A stretch of DNA of 34,978 nt, taken from assembly GCA_016931075.1 (NCBI GenBank), contig JAFGFF010000237.1, positions 1 to 34,978 on the forward strand, in the 5' to 3' direction. This DNA comes from Pirellulales bacterium (GTDB lineage Bacteria; Planctomycetota; Planctomycetia; Pirellulales; Thermoguttaceae). Positions 17,901 to 26,077 of the stretch are shown here, piece by piece; positions within the stretch are counted from its first letter, which is position 1; every line of letters starts with the position of its first letter. A program made the translations under genes and the position numbers. Below the pieces are notes generated by a model. The model was not told where the DNA came from. It saw only the letters and a program-made list of their open reading frames with translations, and searched no databases.

Positions 17901-18824
17901 GACGCAAAGCGAACGATCGACGTGACGAAGAAGGTCACGTCGCTGGTGGCCGCCGGACAACACCGTGTCCACGTCTGGAGCACCCTGGGAGGCGATCCGG
18001 CCTACGGGACCGTAAAGACCCTGACGGTCGACTACAGCCTTGGCAATGAGAAGCGCACCGCCAGCGCGGTCGACGGCCAGATGCTTGATCTGCACGTCGG
18101 CGCCGCCTCGCCCCGCCCCGCCGCCCAGATCAAGAGCCCCGGTGGCGTCCTGAGTCTCGTCGCCTCCAAGCCCGGGGTCTACACCCTGAAAACGGCTTCG
18201 GGCAAGACAATCAAGCGTAGTGTGGCCGACGTTCCGAAGCCGATCACGCTCGCCGGGCCGTGGGAGCTGGACTTCCCGAAAGGTTGGGACACGCCCGAGT
18301 CGATCACGCTCGACCGGCTGATCTCCTGGCCCCAGCACGACAACGAAGGCGTAAAGCACTTCTCCGGCACGGCGACCTATCGCAAGAAGTTCAACCTTCC
18401 GGCCGAGCGGTTGGCGAAAGGGGAGCAATTGTTCCTCGACCTGGGCCGGGTGGCCGTCATGGCCGAGGTGAAGCTCAACGGGAAGGACCTGGGCATCCTT
18501 TGGAAACCGCCCTTCCGGGTCGACGTGACCGACGTCGTCAAGCCGGGCACGAACGAACTGGAGATCCGCGTGACGAACCTCTGGCCCAACCGACTCATCG
18601 GCGACGAACGCAAGAAGCCGTATCTCAAGTGGAATTCAAATGGTGGGCCGGCCGAATGGCCCGACTGGGTCGCCGACGGATCGGCCGTTCCCAAGACGGG
18701 CCGCCTGACGTTCACCACCTGGCACCAGTACGACAAGGACCACCCGCTGCTGGAGTCCGGCCTGCTCGGTCCGGTGCAACTCGATACGTTGAAGGTCGTC
18801 CCGATTATGCCGGAGAATGAATGA
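14955..18824 (+). CDS. Secreted GH106-like glycoside hydrolase (alpha-L-rhamnosidase family)
   Basis: A GTG start at 14955 is preceded by AAGGAG (14943-14948) with 6-nt spacing; an ATG 102 nt upstream has no such site. The 1289-residue protein has a signal peptide with hydrophobic core LALILLLVVALFVPS, ending near residue 36. It begins in GH106 style: NFRSPPDAARPWVYWFWMNG, DLEAMKRVGIGG, then a barrel region with NNDDGWTGSGGPWN. An early jelly-roll (about 190-320), the segment AHIDSWEVGSQNW, and an EAYGAGNF / AAESFTATQG region follow. The C-terminus carries a GH2-type sugar-binding fold, with LFLDLGRVAVMAEVKLNGKD and LEIRVTNLWPNRLIG near the end. GH106 enzymes remove rhamnose or related sugars from polysaccharides; the exact substrate cannot be read here. 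It is paired with a sulfatase downstream, which suits breakdown of a sulfated polysaccharide. A palindromic repeat is inserted in frame at about residues 853-873. Confidence 0.8.
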   Translation: MSCTPIFFGACSYRDRRSPFLALILLLVVALFVPSTVSARSQATPSDLEENFRSPPDAARPWVYWFWMNGNLTKEGITADLEAMKRVGIGGTLIMSVSTGILPGKVDFMSPKWRELFTHAVREADRLGLKIIMNNDDGWTGSGGPWNPVENSMQMLTSRETRVKGPAKLDQVLPRPYAKMDYYRDIALLAMPLQAGDGPDFRALGPKVTSSDPHCKTAPLIDNDTATDGRLPASTPDKPQWIQLAFDKPFTAESLVVWCALGPKRHEAELQVSDDGKKFRKVARLRIFQRTYMPDPAVFNFKPVNARFFRIAFLSSNDRWGGPRIAEIELFGDRRVENWPAQTAAYRADRIEPFIYDQADTKPQPMTHKAPLWDGSREIIDLTSKLDADGRLKWDVPKGEWILLRLGHTTNGKQNHPCSPQGVGLECDKLSKEAMATHFEGLLAKLIADIGPLAGKTLIATHIDSWEVGSQNWTPKLREEFKARRGYDPSPYLPTLAGHLVGNREISDRFLWDYRKTLSEMMADNYFGHLRTLAKKHGMGLSVEAYGAGNFTNLQCAARSDIPMAEFWVDWPEWRKWAKEPASAGHTAGHQVIAAESFTATQGCGKWRNHPYKLKALGDLMYTLGINRFVFHRYAMQPWMDRLPGMTFGGWGTNIERTCTWFEPGRAWFRYLARCQYLLQKGNFVADLCYFVGQSAPNRLEPREKLRPALPAGYDYDGCHDEIIFERMSVKDGRIVLPDGISYRVLVLPPSRFMTPELLRKIGELVRAGAQVVGPKPDRSPSLVNYPECDAEVRRLADELWGDTSTPGEKATGKGKVYWGKSLEDVLAELDVPPDVEFSSHPCPWIHRRIFEGGTGVSPVSNAPSTGKMPVPPEADVYFVSNQADAPRDVEAVFRVGGKLPELWHADTGETEPAGLWRATDDGRTAVQFRLEPRGSVFVVFRNPAGQVDPVVSITLDGQPLVGGPVSTPRIAIHKAVYGVPGDAKRTIDVTKKVTSLVAAGQHRVHVWSTLGGDPAYGTVKTLTVDYSLGNEKRTASAVDGQMLDLHVGAASPRPAAQIKSPGGVLSLVASKPGVYTLKTASGKTIKRSVADVPKPITLAGPWELDFPKGWDTPESITLDRLISWPQHDNEGVKHFSGTATYRKKFNLPAERLAKGEQLFLDLGRVAVMAEVKLNGKDLGILWKPPFRVDVTDVVKPGTNELEIRVTNLWPNRLIGDERKKPYLKWNSNGGPAEWPDWVADGSAVPKTGRLTFTTWHQYDKDHPLLESGLLGPVQLDTLKVVPIMPENE
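17511..17572. repeat. Palindromic repeat in frame inside the GH106-like gene (family D)
   Basis: Arms of 24 nt (17511-17534 and 17549-17572) pair with two mismatches around a 14-nt loop. The unit is translated in frame to a segment containing GGTGVSPV and TGKMPVPP. It lies between the conserved-looking CPWIHRRIF and DVYFVSNQ segments, so it separates two parts that are normally close together. A related copy lies between genes at 19226-19305. Confidence 0.85.
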
Positions 18825-18854
18825 CCTTTGTAAAAGTAGTGAGATCCTCCCCAT

Positions 18855-18878
18855 GGAGGGCCACGCTCCGTCGTGGCC
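18855..18878. repeat. Palindromic repeat family B, copy 2
   Basis: This 24-nt unit is the reverse complement of 14740-14763 at 23 of 24 positions. It lies 30 nt after the GH106-like stop codon and forms one side of a mirror arrangement around that gene. Confidence 0.75.
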
Positions 18879-18974
18879 AGGTGTACCGAAATAAGCGGCC
18901 ACCGTCTTGTTGGAGAACGAGGCCGGGCGTCGTTCGGTCAGGATGAGCGTTGTTCGTCGCCCCAACGGGGCCTG

Positions 18975-19141
18975 GTTCCCCCAGCCCAGGGCAACGCCCT
19001 GGGAATTCGGGCCTGCAACGCGCATTTTTTTTCGGGCCAACGGCCCAACGGTTCAAAAGACGAAACGGTTGGCCCGTTGGGCCGAGACACCCGATGCCGT
19101 GCTTAACCGGTCCCCAGGGCGATGCCCTGGGCTGGGAGAAC
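18975..19141. repeat. Long palindromic element with CCCAGGGC hairpin ends (family E)
   Basis: The arms 18975-19003 and 19113-19141 are inverted copies with 27 of 29 positions identical. Each arm contains its own CCCAGGGC...GCCCTGGG hairpin, so the element is a paired-hairpin structure. The interior holds GGCCCAACGG-type short inverted repeats and no open frame with a ribosome-binding site. Confidence 0.7.
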
Positions 19142-19225
19142 GGCTGGGCCTTCGGCCCGTGAGTTGAAAAGCCACGCTCAACGCGGATCAACGAAACCAA
19201 CTCATGCAAAGGGTTAACGGCGTAG

Positions 19226-19305
19226 GGTAGCAACGGCATTTTGCCAGTGCTTTTTATCCTGAAAACTCCCTTGGAACTCAGCACTGGCAAAATGCCGGCA
19301 CCACC
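19226..19305. repeat. Palindromic repeat family D, intergenic copy
   Basis: A perfect 17-bp core (19234-19250 with 19281-19297) extends to 21 of 25 matching positions at 19226-19250 and 19281-19305. The sequence GCACTGGCAAAATGCC matches the arm of the copy inside the GH106-like gene at 17549-17572 (CACTGGCAAGATGCCAGTG). Confidence 0.75.
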
Positions 19306-19354
19306 CCAAGAAGCCATAATAGCAATTTCAAAAACACGTTCTCAAGCACAACCT

Positions 19355-19393
19355 GCCCTCACCCCCAGCCCCTCTCCCAAAGGGAGAGGGGAG
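19355..19393. repeat. Palindromic repeat family A, copy 2
   Basis: Reverse complement of 14664-14702 at 37 of 39 positions. It ends 32 nt before the sulfatase start. Confidence 0.8.
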
Positions 19394-19425
19394 TTATTCT
19401 TTGTCAACTTCCTTAGGAACTCGCC

Positions 19426-20847
19426 ATGACCTACCGAAGCATTGATTTCCTAACCTCGACACTAGCAGCAATCCTTTTTTTCGGCTGTTGGTTTGGCAAT
19501 CTGGCCAACGCGGCGGAGAAATCGACGGCGACGAAGAAGCCGAACATCCTGTTTCTGTTCACCGACGACCAGCGGGCCGACACGATCCACGCCTTGGGCA
19601 ACGAGACGATCATCACACCCAACCTGGACCGCCTGGCCGGCGAGGGTTTTGTTTTCAACAACGCCCACATCATGGGCTCGAACTGCCCGGCCGTGTGCCT
19701 GCCCAGCCGGAACATGCTGATGAGCGGTCGGGTCTACTTCCATTTCCAGAAGTTCAAGATGCCCGACAAGAGGACGAAGCTTCCGTATGCCTCGCCCGAC
19801 GAACCGAACGTTCCCACCTCGATGAAGGCGGCCGGCTACGAGACCTATCACCACGGCAAGAAGGGCAACACGGCCCGGCGAATCCACCCGCTGTTCGACC
19901 ACACCAAGTACGTGACGCACCATTCCGTGTTGAAAAACGGTCAGCCCGGCATGGTCGTGGTTGACGACGCGATTGCCTTTTTGAAGAACCGGAAGGCGGA
20001 CAAGCCGTTCTTCATGTACCTGGCGTTCTCCGAACCGCACGACCCGCGAATCTCGGCCAAGGAGTACCGCGACCTCTACGACCGCGACAAGATCCCGCTG
20101 CCGAAAAACTACTTGCCCATCCACCCGTTCGACAACGGCGAGATGACCATCCGCGACGAGCAGCTCGAACGGTGGCCCCGCACCGAAGCGGCCATCCGGC
20201 GGCATCTGCACGATTACTACGCCATGATCACCGGCCTGGACCGCCACCTCGGCCGGCTGCTGCAATATCTCCGAGACTCGGGCCAGTATGACAATACGAT
20301 CATCGTCTTCTCGTCCGACAACGGCCTGGCACTCGGCAGCCACGGCCTGATGGGCAAACAGTCCCTCTACGAGCACTCGGTCAGGGTTCCCCTTATCCTC
20401 GTCGGGCCGGGCATCCCCAAGGGTCACAGTGACGCGCTCGTCTATCTGCTGGACCTCTTCCCGACCTTCTGCGAGATGACCGGCGCACCCGTGCCCGAGG
20501 GCCTGGACGGAACGAGCCTCCGACCGATCCTCGCGGGCAAATCAGAAAAGGTCCGCGACTCGGCCTTCTTCGGCTACCGCGACGTTCAACGGGCCGTCCG
20601 CGACGATCGATGGAAACTGATCCATTACCCTAAGATCGACCGGACCCAACTCTTCGACCTGGCCGCCGACCCGGACGAGACCCACGACCTCTCCTCCGAC
20701 CCGGCCCAGATCGAGCGGATGGCGTCCCTGTTCGAGTTGATGCGCCAGTGGCAGGCCCGACTGGGCGACAAGCTCCCCCTGAGCATCCCCAAACCGTCCG
20801 ACGGCGCCTGGATGCCCCCAGACCAACGTGCCCGAACGAAGCGGTAG
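19426..20847 (+). CDS. Secreted sulfatase (type I, formylglycine-dependent)
   Basis: The 473-residue protein has a signal peptide of about 29 residues (hydrophobic core LAAILFFGCWFG, end near ANAAEK). The catalytic region is intact: metal-binding Asp-Asp at 47-48 (TDDQR), the sulfatase signature C91-L-P-S-R95 whose Cys would be converted to formylglycine, and Asp298-Asn299 with His306 and Lys311 in the SDNGLALGSHGLMGK segment. The C-terminal part DGTSLRPILAGK and a final LFDLAADPDETHDLSSDP fit the S1 family (iduronate- or arylsulfatase-like). It would act in the periplasm or outside the cell to remove sulfate esters. The gene follows the GH106-like gene on the same strand, which supports a joint role in using a sulfated polysaccharide. 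A separate maturase is needed; none is in the window. The convergent UDPGP gene ends 22 nt away. Confidence 0.92.
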   Translation: MTYRSIDFLTSTLAAILFFGCWFGNLANAAEKSTATKKPNILFLFTDDQRADTIHALGNETIITPNLDRLAGEGFVFNNAHIMGSNCPAVCLPSRNMLMSGRVYFHFQKFKMPDKRTKLPYASPDEPNVPTSMKAAGYETYHHGKKGNTARRIHPLFDHTKYVTHHSVLKNGQPGMVVVDDAIAFLKNRKADKPFFMYLAFSEPHDPRISAKEYRDLYDRDKIPLPKNYLPIHPFDNGEMTIRDEQLERWPRTEAAIRRHLHDYYAMITGLDRHLGRLLQYLRDSGQYDNTIIVFSSDNGLALGSHGLMGKQSLYEHSVRVPLILVGPGIPKGHSDALVYLLDLFPTFCEMTGAPVPEGLDGTSLRPILAGKSEKVRDSAFFGYRDVQRAVRDDRWKLIHYPKIDRTQLFDLAADPDETHDLSSDPAQIERMASLFELMRQWQARLGDKLPLSIPKPSDGAWMPPDQRARTKR

Positions 20848-20869
20848 CGGCCTTTTGGCGGCATGACAC

Positions 20870-22324
20870 TCAGGCGAAGTACGTCGGCGAATCGACCCGT
20901 GTGCCCGGCGGCGTCTTCGCCGCCAACTCCTCGACGTCCTGGGCGTGGAGAGGGCTGATTTCGACCGTGACGGCGTCGTCGATCTCGGCCCCGGCCTGAC
21001 GCAACCAGTCGCGGTGCAGGGCCGCCATTTGCGCCCGGGCGAGTTCCGGCGTGTCTGATTGCGCGCCGGTGGCGTTCTTTACCGGGGCAAACGCCTGGGC
21101 GCGATCCACTTCCACGATGACGGCCTCGAGCGCCTCGGGCATCAAGTCGAACACGAACCGTTCGAATTTGACGGCGTTCGGTTCGGATGGCTCGATCCGT
21201 CGGCCGGACGCATCGAGATACGGTACCTTCTTCCGCGCGATGTGAAACGGCAGGCCCTCGGCTGTGTGTGAAAGCCGCTGCAACAGGTCTGTGTCGATGA
21301 CGTGTACGGCGATGCTGCCCGCCCAAATCGCCAGCGAACCGTCGGCGTTGCGCCGCATGGCGGCCTCGTCGGGCAGATCACTGTATTCGATCATGGTCAA
21401 ACGCCCGTCGACTTGCACCACGTTGCCCACGCGCTCCAGCGGGTCGTGTTTGGCGATCACCTGGGTGGAGAACTCCGATCCGGCCAGGAGGTGATAGCCG
21501 AGGAACTCCTGCCCACAGATATCGACCAGCGGATTGTCGACCTGGAAGTAGAAGAGCTGGCGGATGTCGCGGTGCTGCATGTCGTCCAGTACGCCGTTAT
21601 TGACAATCGCGGCCAATACGCCGCCGTGGCCGTCGGGACTGAGGGCGATCTGGCCGGGCGTCTCCAACAGCACGCGTCCGGTCCGTTCGTCGACCGCCGG
21701 CATGGTCCCCTGGCAGAAGATGACCAGGTCCTCTTCCGGCAATCCAAACCGATCGTGTTCGGCGAAGAAAGCGACGGTCTCTTCGTGCGTCGCGGGGCTC
21801 GTCATCAGGTACAGTGGAATCCGCACGCCGTATCGCCGGCTCGCGGCCAGGATCTTTTCGACGTGAATCTGGAACAGCGTTTTGTCCGAAAGCGGCCCGA
21901 TGGGGAACATGCCCTTGGGATGATCGAATCCCAACCGGGTTCCCTGTCCGCCGGCGACCAGAATGGCGCCGACCTGGCCGGCGGCGAGCGCTTGCCGCGC
22001 GCGCCGCCGTGCCTGTCGCGGCGTGTAGCGGTTGTGGTTCGTGTCCAGGCGGAAAGCGGGCGGAGCTTCGGCCCGGGCCGCCAGTTGGCCCATGTCGGTC
22101 CGCTGGTCGCGGCTCTCGTGCAGCCGGCGGATCAAGTCGAAGTCGATGTCCTCGATTTGCCGGGCGAGCGATTCACGCTGTGTCGCGTCGAGGTCCTCCC
22201 AAAATGCCAGAAGGTGTTCCTGGCCGTGCGGGCGGAGGAGGTCGAGAAGTTGATTCTTCATGTTGCGGCGGCTGGGAGATCGTTTTTCGACACCGCACGG
22301 GCACGCAAGGCTGACTTCCGACAT
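20870..22324 (-). CDS. UDP-sugar pyrophosphorylase (UDPGP family, UAP1-like)
   Basis: This 484-residue protein is the last gene of the minus-strand operon. The ATG at 22324 has GGAGAG 7 nt upstream, so I prefer it to the internal ATG at 22261. The nucleotide-binding loop is GGQGTRLGFDHPKG (125-138), followed by FPIGPLSDKTLFQ, and a later FQVDNPLVDICGQEF and EYSDLPDE match the UDPGP family (eukaryote-type UDP-GlcNAc/UDP-Glc pyrophosphorylases). It makes a UDP-sugar from UTP and a sugar 1-phosphate in the cytoplasm. Next to alpha-glucan enzymes, a role in supplying UDP-glucose is likely; UDP-GlcNAc or UDP-GalNAc are alternatives that the sequence alone cannot exclude. The gene starts 40 nt after the GlgX stop. 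Confidence 0.85.
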   Translation of the reverse strand: MSEVSLACPCGVEKRSPSRRNMKNQLLDLLRPHGQEHLLAFWEDLDATQRESLARQIEDIDFDLIRRLHESRDQRTDMGQLAARAEAPPAFRLDTNHNRYTPRQARRRARQALAAGQVGAILVAGGQGTRLGFDHPKGMFPIGPLSDKTLFQIHVEKILAASRRYGVRIPLYLMTSPATHEETVAFFAEHDRFGLPEEDLVIFCQGTMPAVDERTGRVLLETPGQIALSPDGHGGVLAAIVNNGVLDDMQHRDIRQLFYFQVDNPLVDICGQEFLGYHLLAGSEFSTQVIAKHDPLERVGNVVQVDGRLTMIEYSDLPDEAAMRRNADGSLAIWAGSIAVHVIDTDLLQRLSHTAEGLPFHIARKKVPYLDASGRRIEPSEPNAVKFERFVFDLMPEALEAVIVEVDRAQAFAPVKNATGAQSDTPELARAQMAALHRDWLRQAGAEIDDAVTVEISPLHAQDVEELAAKTPPGTRVDSPTYFA

Positions 22325-22364
22325 GGTCTGACTCTCCAGGGTTGTCCGAAACGACGTATAGCGA

Positions 22365-24470
22365 TCAGGACGGCGACGTGAGGATCACCGTCGTTCGGGG
22401 ATTGACAACGTAATTGTCGGCCGGATCGAGAGAAACCGCTTTCTCCCCTTCGACGATGTCTTCCGGACTGGCCAACGACGTGTCGACGAGCCGTCGCCAC
22501 CGATCCTCCCAATCGCGGCTCGGCAGGGCGAAACGCTGCGGTTCCCAATGCGCGTTCAGCATGACGTAGACGTCGGGATGCTCGTGCCAGCCGTGCAACT
22601 GGAAGGCGAGCGCGCGGCTCTCCCCGGTCCAGTCGGGATCGCCCAACTGGGTTCCGTGCCAGTTCGTCCGATTCACGAACTCCTCGCGGCTGATCGCAAA
22701 ATGCTTCATTCGCAGGGCGATCATCATTCGCGCGAATCGCAAGAGATCGGCATTTTCCTTGGCGAGCCGCCAATCGATCCACGTCGTGGGATTGTCCTGG
22801 CAGTAAGCGTTGTTGTTGCCGTTCTGCGTGCGCGCGAACTCGTCGCCGTGCAAAATGAAGGGGACTCCCTGCGACACCATCAAGATGGCGAAATAATTCT
22901 TCATCTGCCGGCGGCGCAAGTCGAGAATCTCCGGGTCGTCCGTGGGGCCTTCGATCCCGCAGTTCCAGCTCACGTTGTATGAGCAACCGTCCTGATCGTC
23001 CTCGCCGTTTTCCCAGTTGTGCTTGTCGTTGTAGCTCACCAGGTCGTTCAGGGTGAAGCCGTCGTGGCAGGTAATGAAGTTGATCGAGTGGTAAGGATGG
23101 CGCGAGGCGTCGCCGTAGATGTCCAGGCTGCCGCAGATGCGCTTGGCCAGGGGGGCGATGGCGTGAGGGTCGCTGCGGACGAAGTGACGGACGTCGTCGC
23201 GGAACATGCCGTTGAGTTCCGCCCAACGGCCCCAGGCGGGGAACTTGCCGAGCTGGTGCAGGCCCGCCGCGTCCCAGGCTTCAGCGATCAGCTTGGTTCC
23301 GGCGAGCACCGGGTGCTCGGCGATGTGCCGGATCAGCGGCGGATCCTCGAGCACCCTGCCGTCGGTTCCGCGGCCGAGGATGGAAGCGAGATCGAACCGG
23401 AATCCGTCCACATGGTATTCCGCGACGAAGTTGCTCAAGCAGTCGATAATCAGATCGCGGACCACGGGATGATTGCAGTTGAGTGTGTTGCCACAGCCCG
23501 AGAAGTTGTGGTAGCGTCCCTGCTTGTCTAGCATGTAGTAAATGGAATTGTCCAGCCCGCGAAAGCTGACGGTCGATCCGTCCGCGTTGCCCTCGGAAGT
23601 GTGGTTGTAGACCACGTCGAGGATCACTTCGATGCCCACCTGGTGAAACAATTTCACCATTTGCTTGAACTCGCGGACCTGCTCGCCCGGATCCGAGGCA
23701 TAAGATGCCTTCGGAGCGAAGAACGAAATGGGCGAGTAGCCCCAGAAGTTCTTGAGCGGCTCGCCGGTCACCGGGTTCTTGCGATACTGGTCGAGTTCGT
23801 CGAATTCCGCCACGGGCATGAGCTGGACGGCGGTAATCCCCAGCGATTTCAGATGCGGGATCTTTTCGCAGAGGCCGAGGAACGTGCCCGGCCGGGTCGC
23901 ACCGGAGCTGGGATCGCAGGTATACCCTCGCACGTGCAGTTCGTAGATCACCGTGCGGTTCATGGGCGTGTTCAAGGGCACGTCGCCTTCCCAATCGAAC
24001 TCGCCGGAGACAATGCGGCAGCGGCGCGTGCAATAGCCGTTGGACAACTCGTGCGAGACGTCCGGCGATCCCCAGGTCTGCCCGCCGCTAAGGGCCTTGG
24101 CGTAGGGATCCAGTAGAATCGCCTTGGGATCGAAACGATGGCCCTTTGGCGGATCGGACGGTCCGAAGACGCGATACGCATAGAGGACGTCGTGCGGCAG
24201 GTCGGCGACGAAAATGTGCCACACGTCGCCGGTCTTGTTCGCCGAAGGATCCAGGGGAAGCTCTGCGATCGGGTCGTTCTTCCCTTCTTGATAGAACAGA
24301 AGATGCACCCGTTGGGCATTCCGGGAGAAGAGGGCGAAATTCACGCCGCTCGGCTCCACCGTCGCGCCGAACGGGCGGCAATGCCCTCGTGCCACGGTGA
24401 AAACCGGCGAGGCGCCTAAGCGGTCCGCGATCGTTGCCATGATTGGCGTGGTGCTCTTCGGTTTGAACAC
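22365..24470 (-). CDS. glgX: Glycogen debranching enzyme GlgX (isoamylase-type GH13)
   Basis: The 701-residue length is usual for GlgX. A GTG start at 24470 follows a weak AGGAT; an internal ATG at 24440 is possible. The order is an N-terminal CBM48-type domain (residues 30-130, FGATVEPSGVNFALFS), then a GH13 barrel with DVVYNHTSEGN (285-295), nucleophile Asp360 in GFRFDLAS, acid/base Glu397 in LIAEAWD, and Asp470 in FITCHDGFTLNDLV. The segment ARTQNGNNNAYCQDN is characteristic of GlgX. It cuts alpha-1,6 branches of limit dextrins. All catalytic residues look intact, and it lies in the operon between two GH57 genes upstream and the UDPGP gene downstream. Confidence 0.95.
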   Translation of the reverse strand: MFKPKSTTPIMATIADRLGASPVFTVARGHCRPFGATVEPSGVNFALFSRNAQRVHLLFYQEGKNDPIAELPLDPSANKTGDVWHIFVADLPHDVLYAYRVFGPSDPPKGHRFDPKAILLDPYAKALSGGQTWGSPDVSHELSNGYCTRRCRIVSGEFDWEGDVPLNTPMNRTVIYELHVRGYTCDPSSGATRPGTFLGLCEKIPHLKSLGITAVQLMPVAEFDELDQYRKNPVTGEPLKNFWGYSPISFFAPKASYASDPGEQVREFKQMVKLFHQVGIEVILDVVYNHTSEGNADGSTVSFRGLDNSIYYMLDKQGRYHNFSGCGNTLNCNHPVVRDLIIDCLSNFVAEYHVDGFRFDLASILGRGTDGRVLEDPPLIRHIAEHPVLAGTKLIAEAWDAAGLHQLGKFPAWGRWAELNGMFRDDVRHFVRSDPHAIAPLAKRICGSLDIYGDASRHPYHSINFITCHDGFTLNDLVSYNDKHNWENGEDDQDGCSYNVSWNCGIEGPTDDPEILDLRRRQMKNYFAILMVSQGVPFILHGDEFARTQNGNNNAYCQDNPTTWIDWRLAKENADLLRFARMMIALRMKHFAISREEFVNRTNWHGTQLGDPDWTGESRALAFQLHGWHEHPDVYVMLNAHWEPQRFALPSRDWEDRWRRLVDTSLASPEDIVEGEKAVSLDPADNYVVNPRTTVILTSPS

Positions 24471-24545
24471 GGCGACATCCTGTAACCTATTGACCGAATG
24501 ATCCCGAGCCGACCAGGGGAAGGCCGGCGTTCAGGGCGTATGCTG

Positions 24546-26036
24546 CTAACCCTGAGGATTACCAACCATGCCGCCTTGGACACAATCGCAGGCGAGAATG
24601 TCCGAGCCTCGGCGGCAGATTTCCTGGCCGTAGTCGGTCCATATTCCTTGCCCCCAATAGCGGAAGCAGCTCGTTTCGGCCGACAGCAGGTGGAACAGGG
24701 CGTTGCGATAGGCGTGGCTGTTCTTGTCGACCGACCCGTCGTCCAGGACTTGATGGAAATGGGCGCTGAGCTTGTTCATCGGCGTCAGGACGTTTTCGTA
24801 GTTTTGGACCCAACTGATGTTGTTCGTCCACGAGCCGCCTTCCATCGAAAAATCGGGTTGTTCTTTTTTGATCCGCTCGATGGCCTCGTCGGCCGCCCCG
24901 GGACGCCATTGTTTGATTTCGGCGAAGACCCGGCTCTGGTGGATGGGGCGGATGGGTGTCATCTTGTCCTGCGTGACGCCGGCCTGCTCGAGCATCTCCA
25001 GGTATTCGGTGACGTTCACGTTGACGACGCCTTCGGTGCCGAACTGTTCGACCGCCTGGCGATAGCCTGGCGGGAACTCGTTCATCATCACGCCGCCGTT
25101 CTCGCCGTCGCCGATTTGGGTGACGATCGGCGGAACGGAAATGCCGCCGATATCCATGCGGTGCAGCGTCTTGGCTTCGTAGTAGGGCTGCATTTGCGCG
25201 ACGAGCTTCGTGTCGGACCCTTGAGTCTTGATGACGGCGATGATCGACGCCTCTTCGCCTTTAGAGTTTTTCGCCACGAGGCGATACGGCAGGTGCTTGT
25301 ATTGGAACTCATGCCCTTCGACGGGCTCGACCGTGTGCTCCTGGACGAGCAGCCAGCGGTAGCCGCATTCCACGAGAGCCTTGACGTACTCATAGGCCAT
25401 GTCCGGATGATTGGGCAGGTGCATTTCGGACGGTGAAAAACCGCGCACGCGACCCAGCGCCTCCCAACCGAACACGGCCGCGAAATGTTGCTGCCAGGCG
25501 CGTATGTGGAGCTTGTAGTCCGGGGCCGGCGTGGAGGACGCCACCGCGTGACCCCACATCGTGCCGAGCCATTCGACGTATTTGCGGAGGTTCCCGTCGC
25601 GGGTGATGCCTTGCAGCCGATCGAGGACGTCGCCGCGTCCCATCTTCCTCAACCCGTAAAAGAGCTGACCGGAATAGTCCAGCATGACGCGCGGATTGCG
25701 GCCGTTGTGGACCAATTCGGTGATGATGTCGCCCATTCGGGCGTAGCACTCGGCGAAGACCGGAGCATTATGGCTGTCGCCGCAGTCGGGATTGCGCATC
25801 ATCCAGTCGAGATTGCTGATCATCTCCGCCGTTCGCAGATCGTCGCCGCCGGCCGGAATCAGTGGCTGGTGCATGTGCAGCGCGATTGAAAACACCGCAT
25901 CAAGTCGATCCAGAAGCAGATTGGTCTCGTTGAGGTAGACCGGGCCTTGCTGGCTGGTGATTTCCTCGACTTGCTCCTCGGCGCCGCTAATATTCGGCAA
26001 GCCGTCGACGATGTCCGGAATGGGTTCCCAGTTCAT
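24546..26036 (-). CDS. GH57 family glycoside hydrolase (amylase/4-alpha-glucanotransferase-like)
   Basis: The ATG at 26036 has GGAGAAGGA about 7 nt upstream; an upstream GTG (26054) overlaps that site, so I chose 26036, giving 496 residues. GH57 motifs are present: HMHQP at 54-58 (motif 1), YSGQLFYGLR at 121-130, the probable nucleophile Glu204 in GFSPSEM, and the probable acid/base Asp310 in IGDGENGG. The family cleaves or rearranges alpha-1,4 glucans; whether it is an amylase, a glucanotransferase or something else cannot be decided here. It is a second GH57 beside the branching enzyme encoded directly upstream, which suggests a distinct step on the same polymer. No signal peptide is seen. 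Confidence 0.85.
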   Translation of the reverse strand: MNWEPIPDIVDGLPNISGAEEQVEEITSQQGPVYLNETNLLLDRLDAVFSIALHMHQPLIPAGGDDLRTAEMISNLDWMMRNPDCGDSHNAPVFAECYARMGDIITELVHNGRNPRVMLDYSGQLFYGLRKMGRGDVLDRLQGITRDGNLRKYVEWLGTMWGHAVASSTPAPDYKLHIRAWQQHFAAVFGWEALGRVRGFSPSEMHLPNHPDMAYEYVKALVECGYRWLLVQEHTVEPVEGHEFQYKHLPYRLVAKNSKGEEASIIAVIKTQGSDTKLVAQMQPYYEAKTLHRMDIGGISVPPIVTQIGDGENGGVMMNEFPPGYRQAVEQFGTEGVVNVNVTEYLEMLEQAGVTQDKMTPIRPIHQSRVFAEIKQWRPGAADEAIERIKKEQPDFSMEGGSWTNNISWVQNYENVLTPMNKLSAHFHQVLDDGSVDKNSHAYRNALFHLLSAETSCFRYWGQGIWTDYGQEICRRGSDILACDCVQGGMVGNPQG

Positions 26037-26077
26037 GAGGGCGTCCTTCTCCACGGGGAATGTGTTATGGCAAGGTG

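Larger units (their letters stand above)
18825..19425. other. 601-nt intergenic region made almost only of palindromic repeats
   Basis: No gene is supported. From left to right it contains a family B copy (18855-18878), a large inverted repeat with CCCAGGGC hairpins (18975-19003 with 19113-19141), small GGGCC/GGCCC hairpins at 19034-19046 and 19146-19158, a family D copy (19226-19305) and a family A copy (19355-19393). Sequence between the units is short. I see no clear promoter for the sulfatase gene. Confidence 0.75.

Noticed and set aside
3815-19393. CRISPR array suspicion because of repeated palindromes
   Set aside because: The palindromes occur singly and at irregular spacing, without spacers of uniform length and without cas genes.
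21302-22381. A 359-codon plus-strand frame over the UDPGP gene
   Set aside because: It is a shadow of a clearly recognised gene on the other strand and lacks family likeness.
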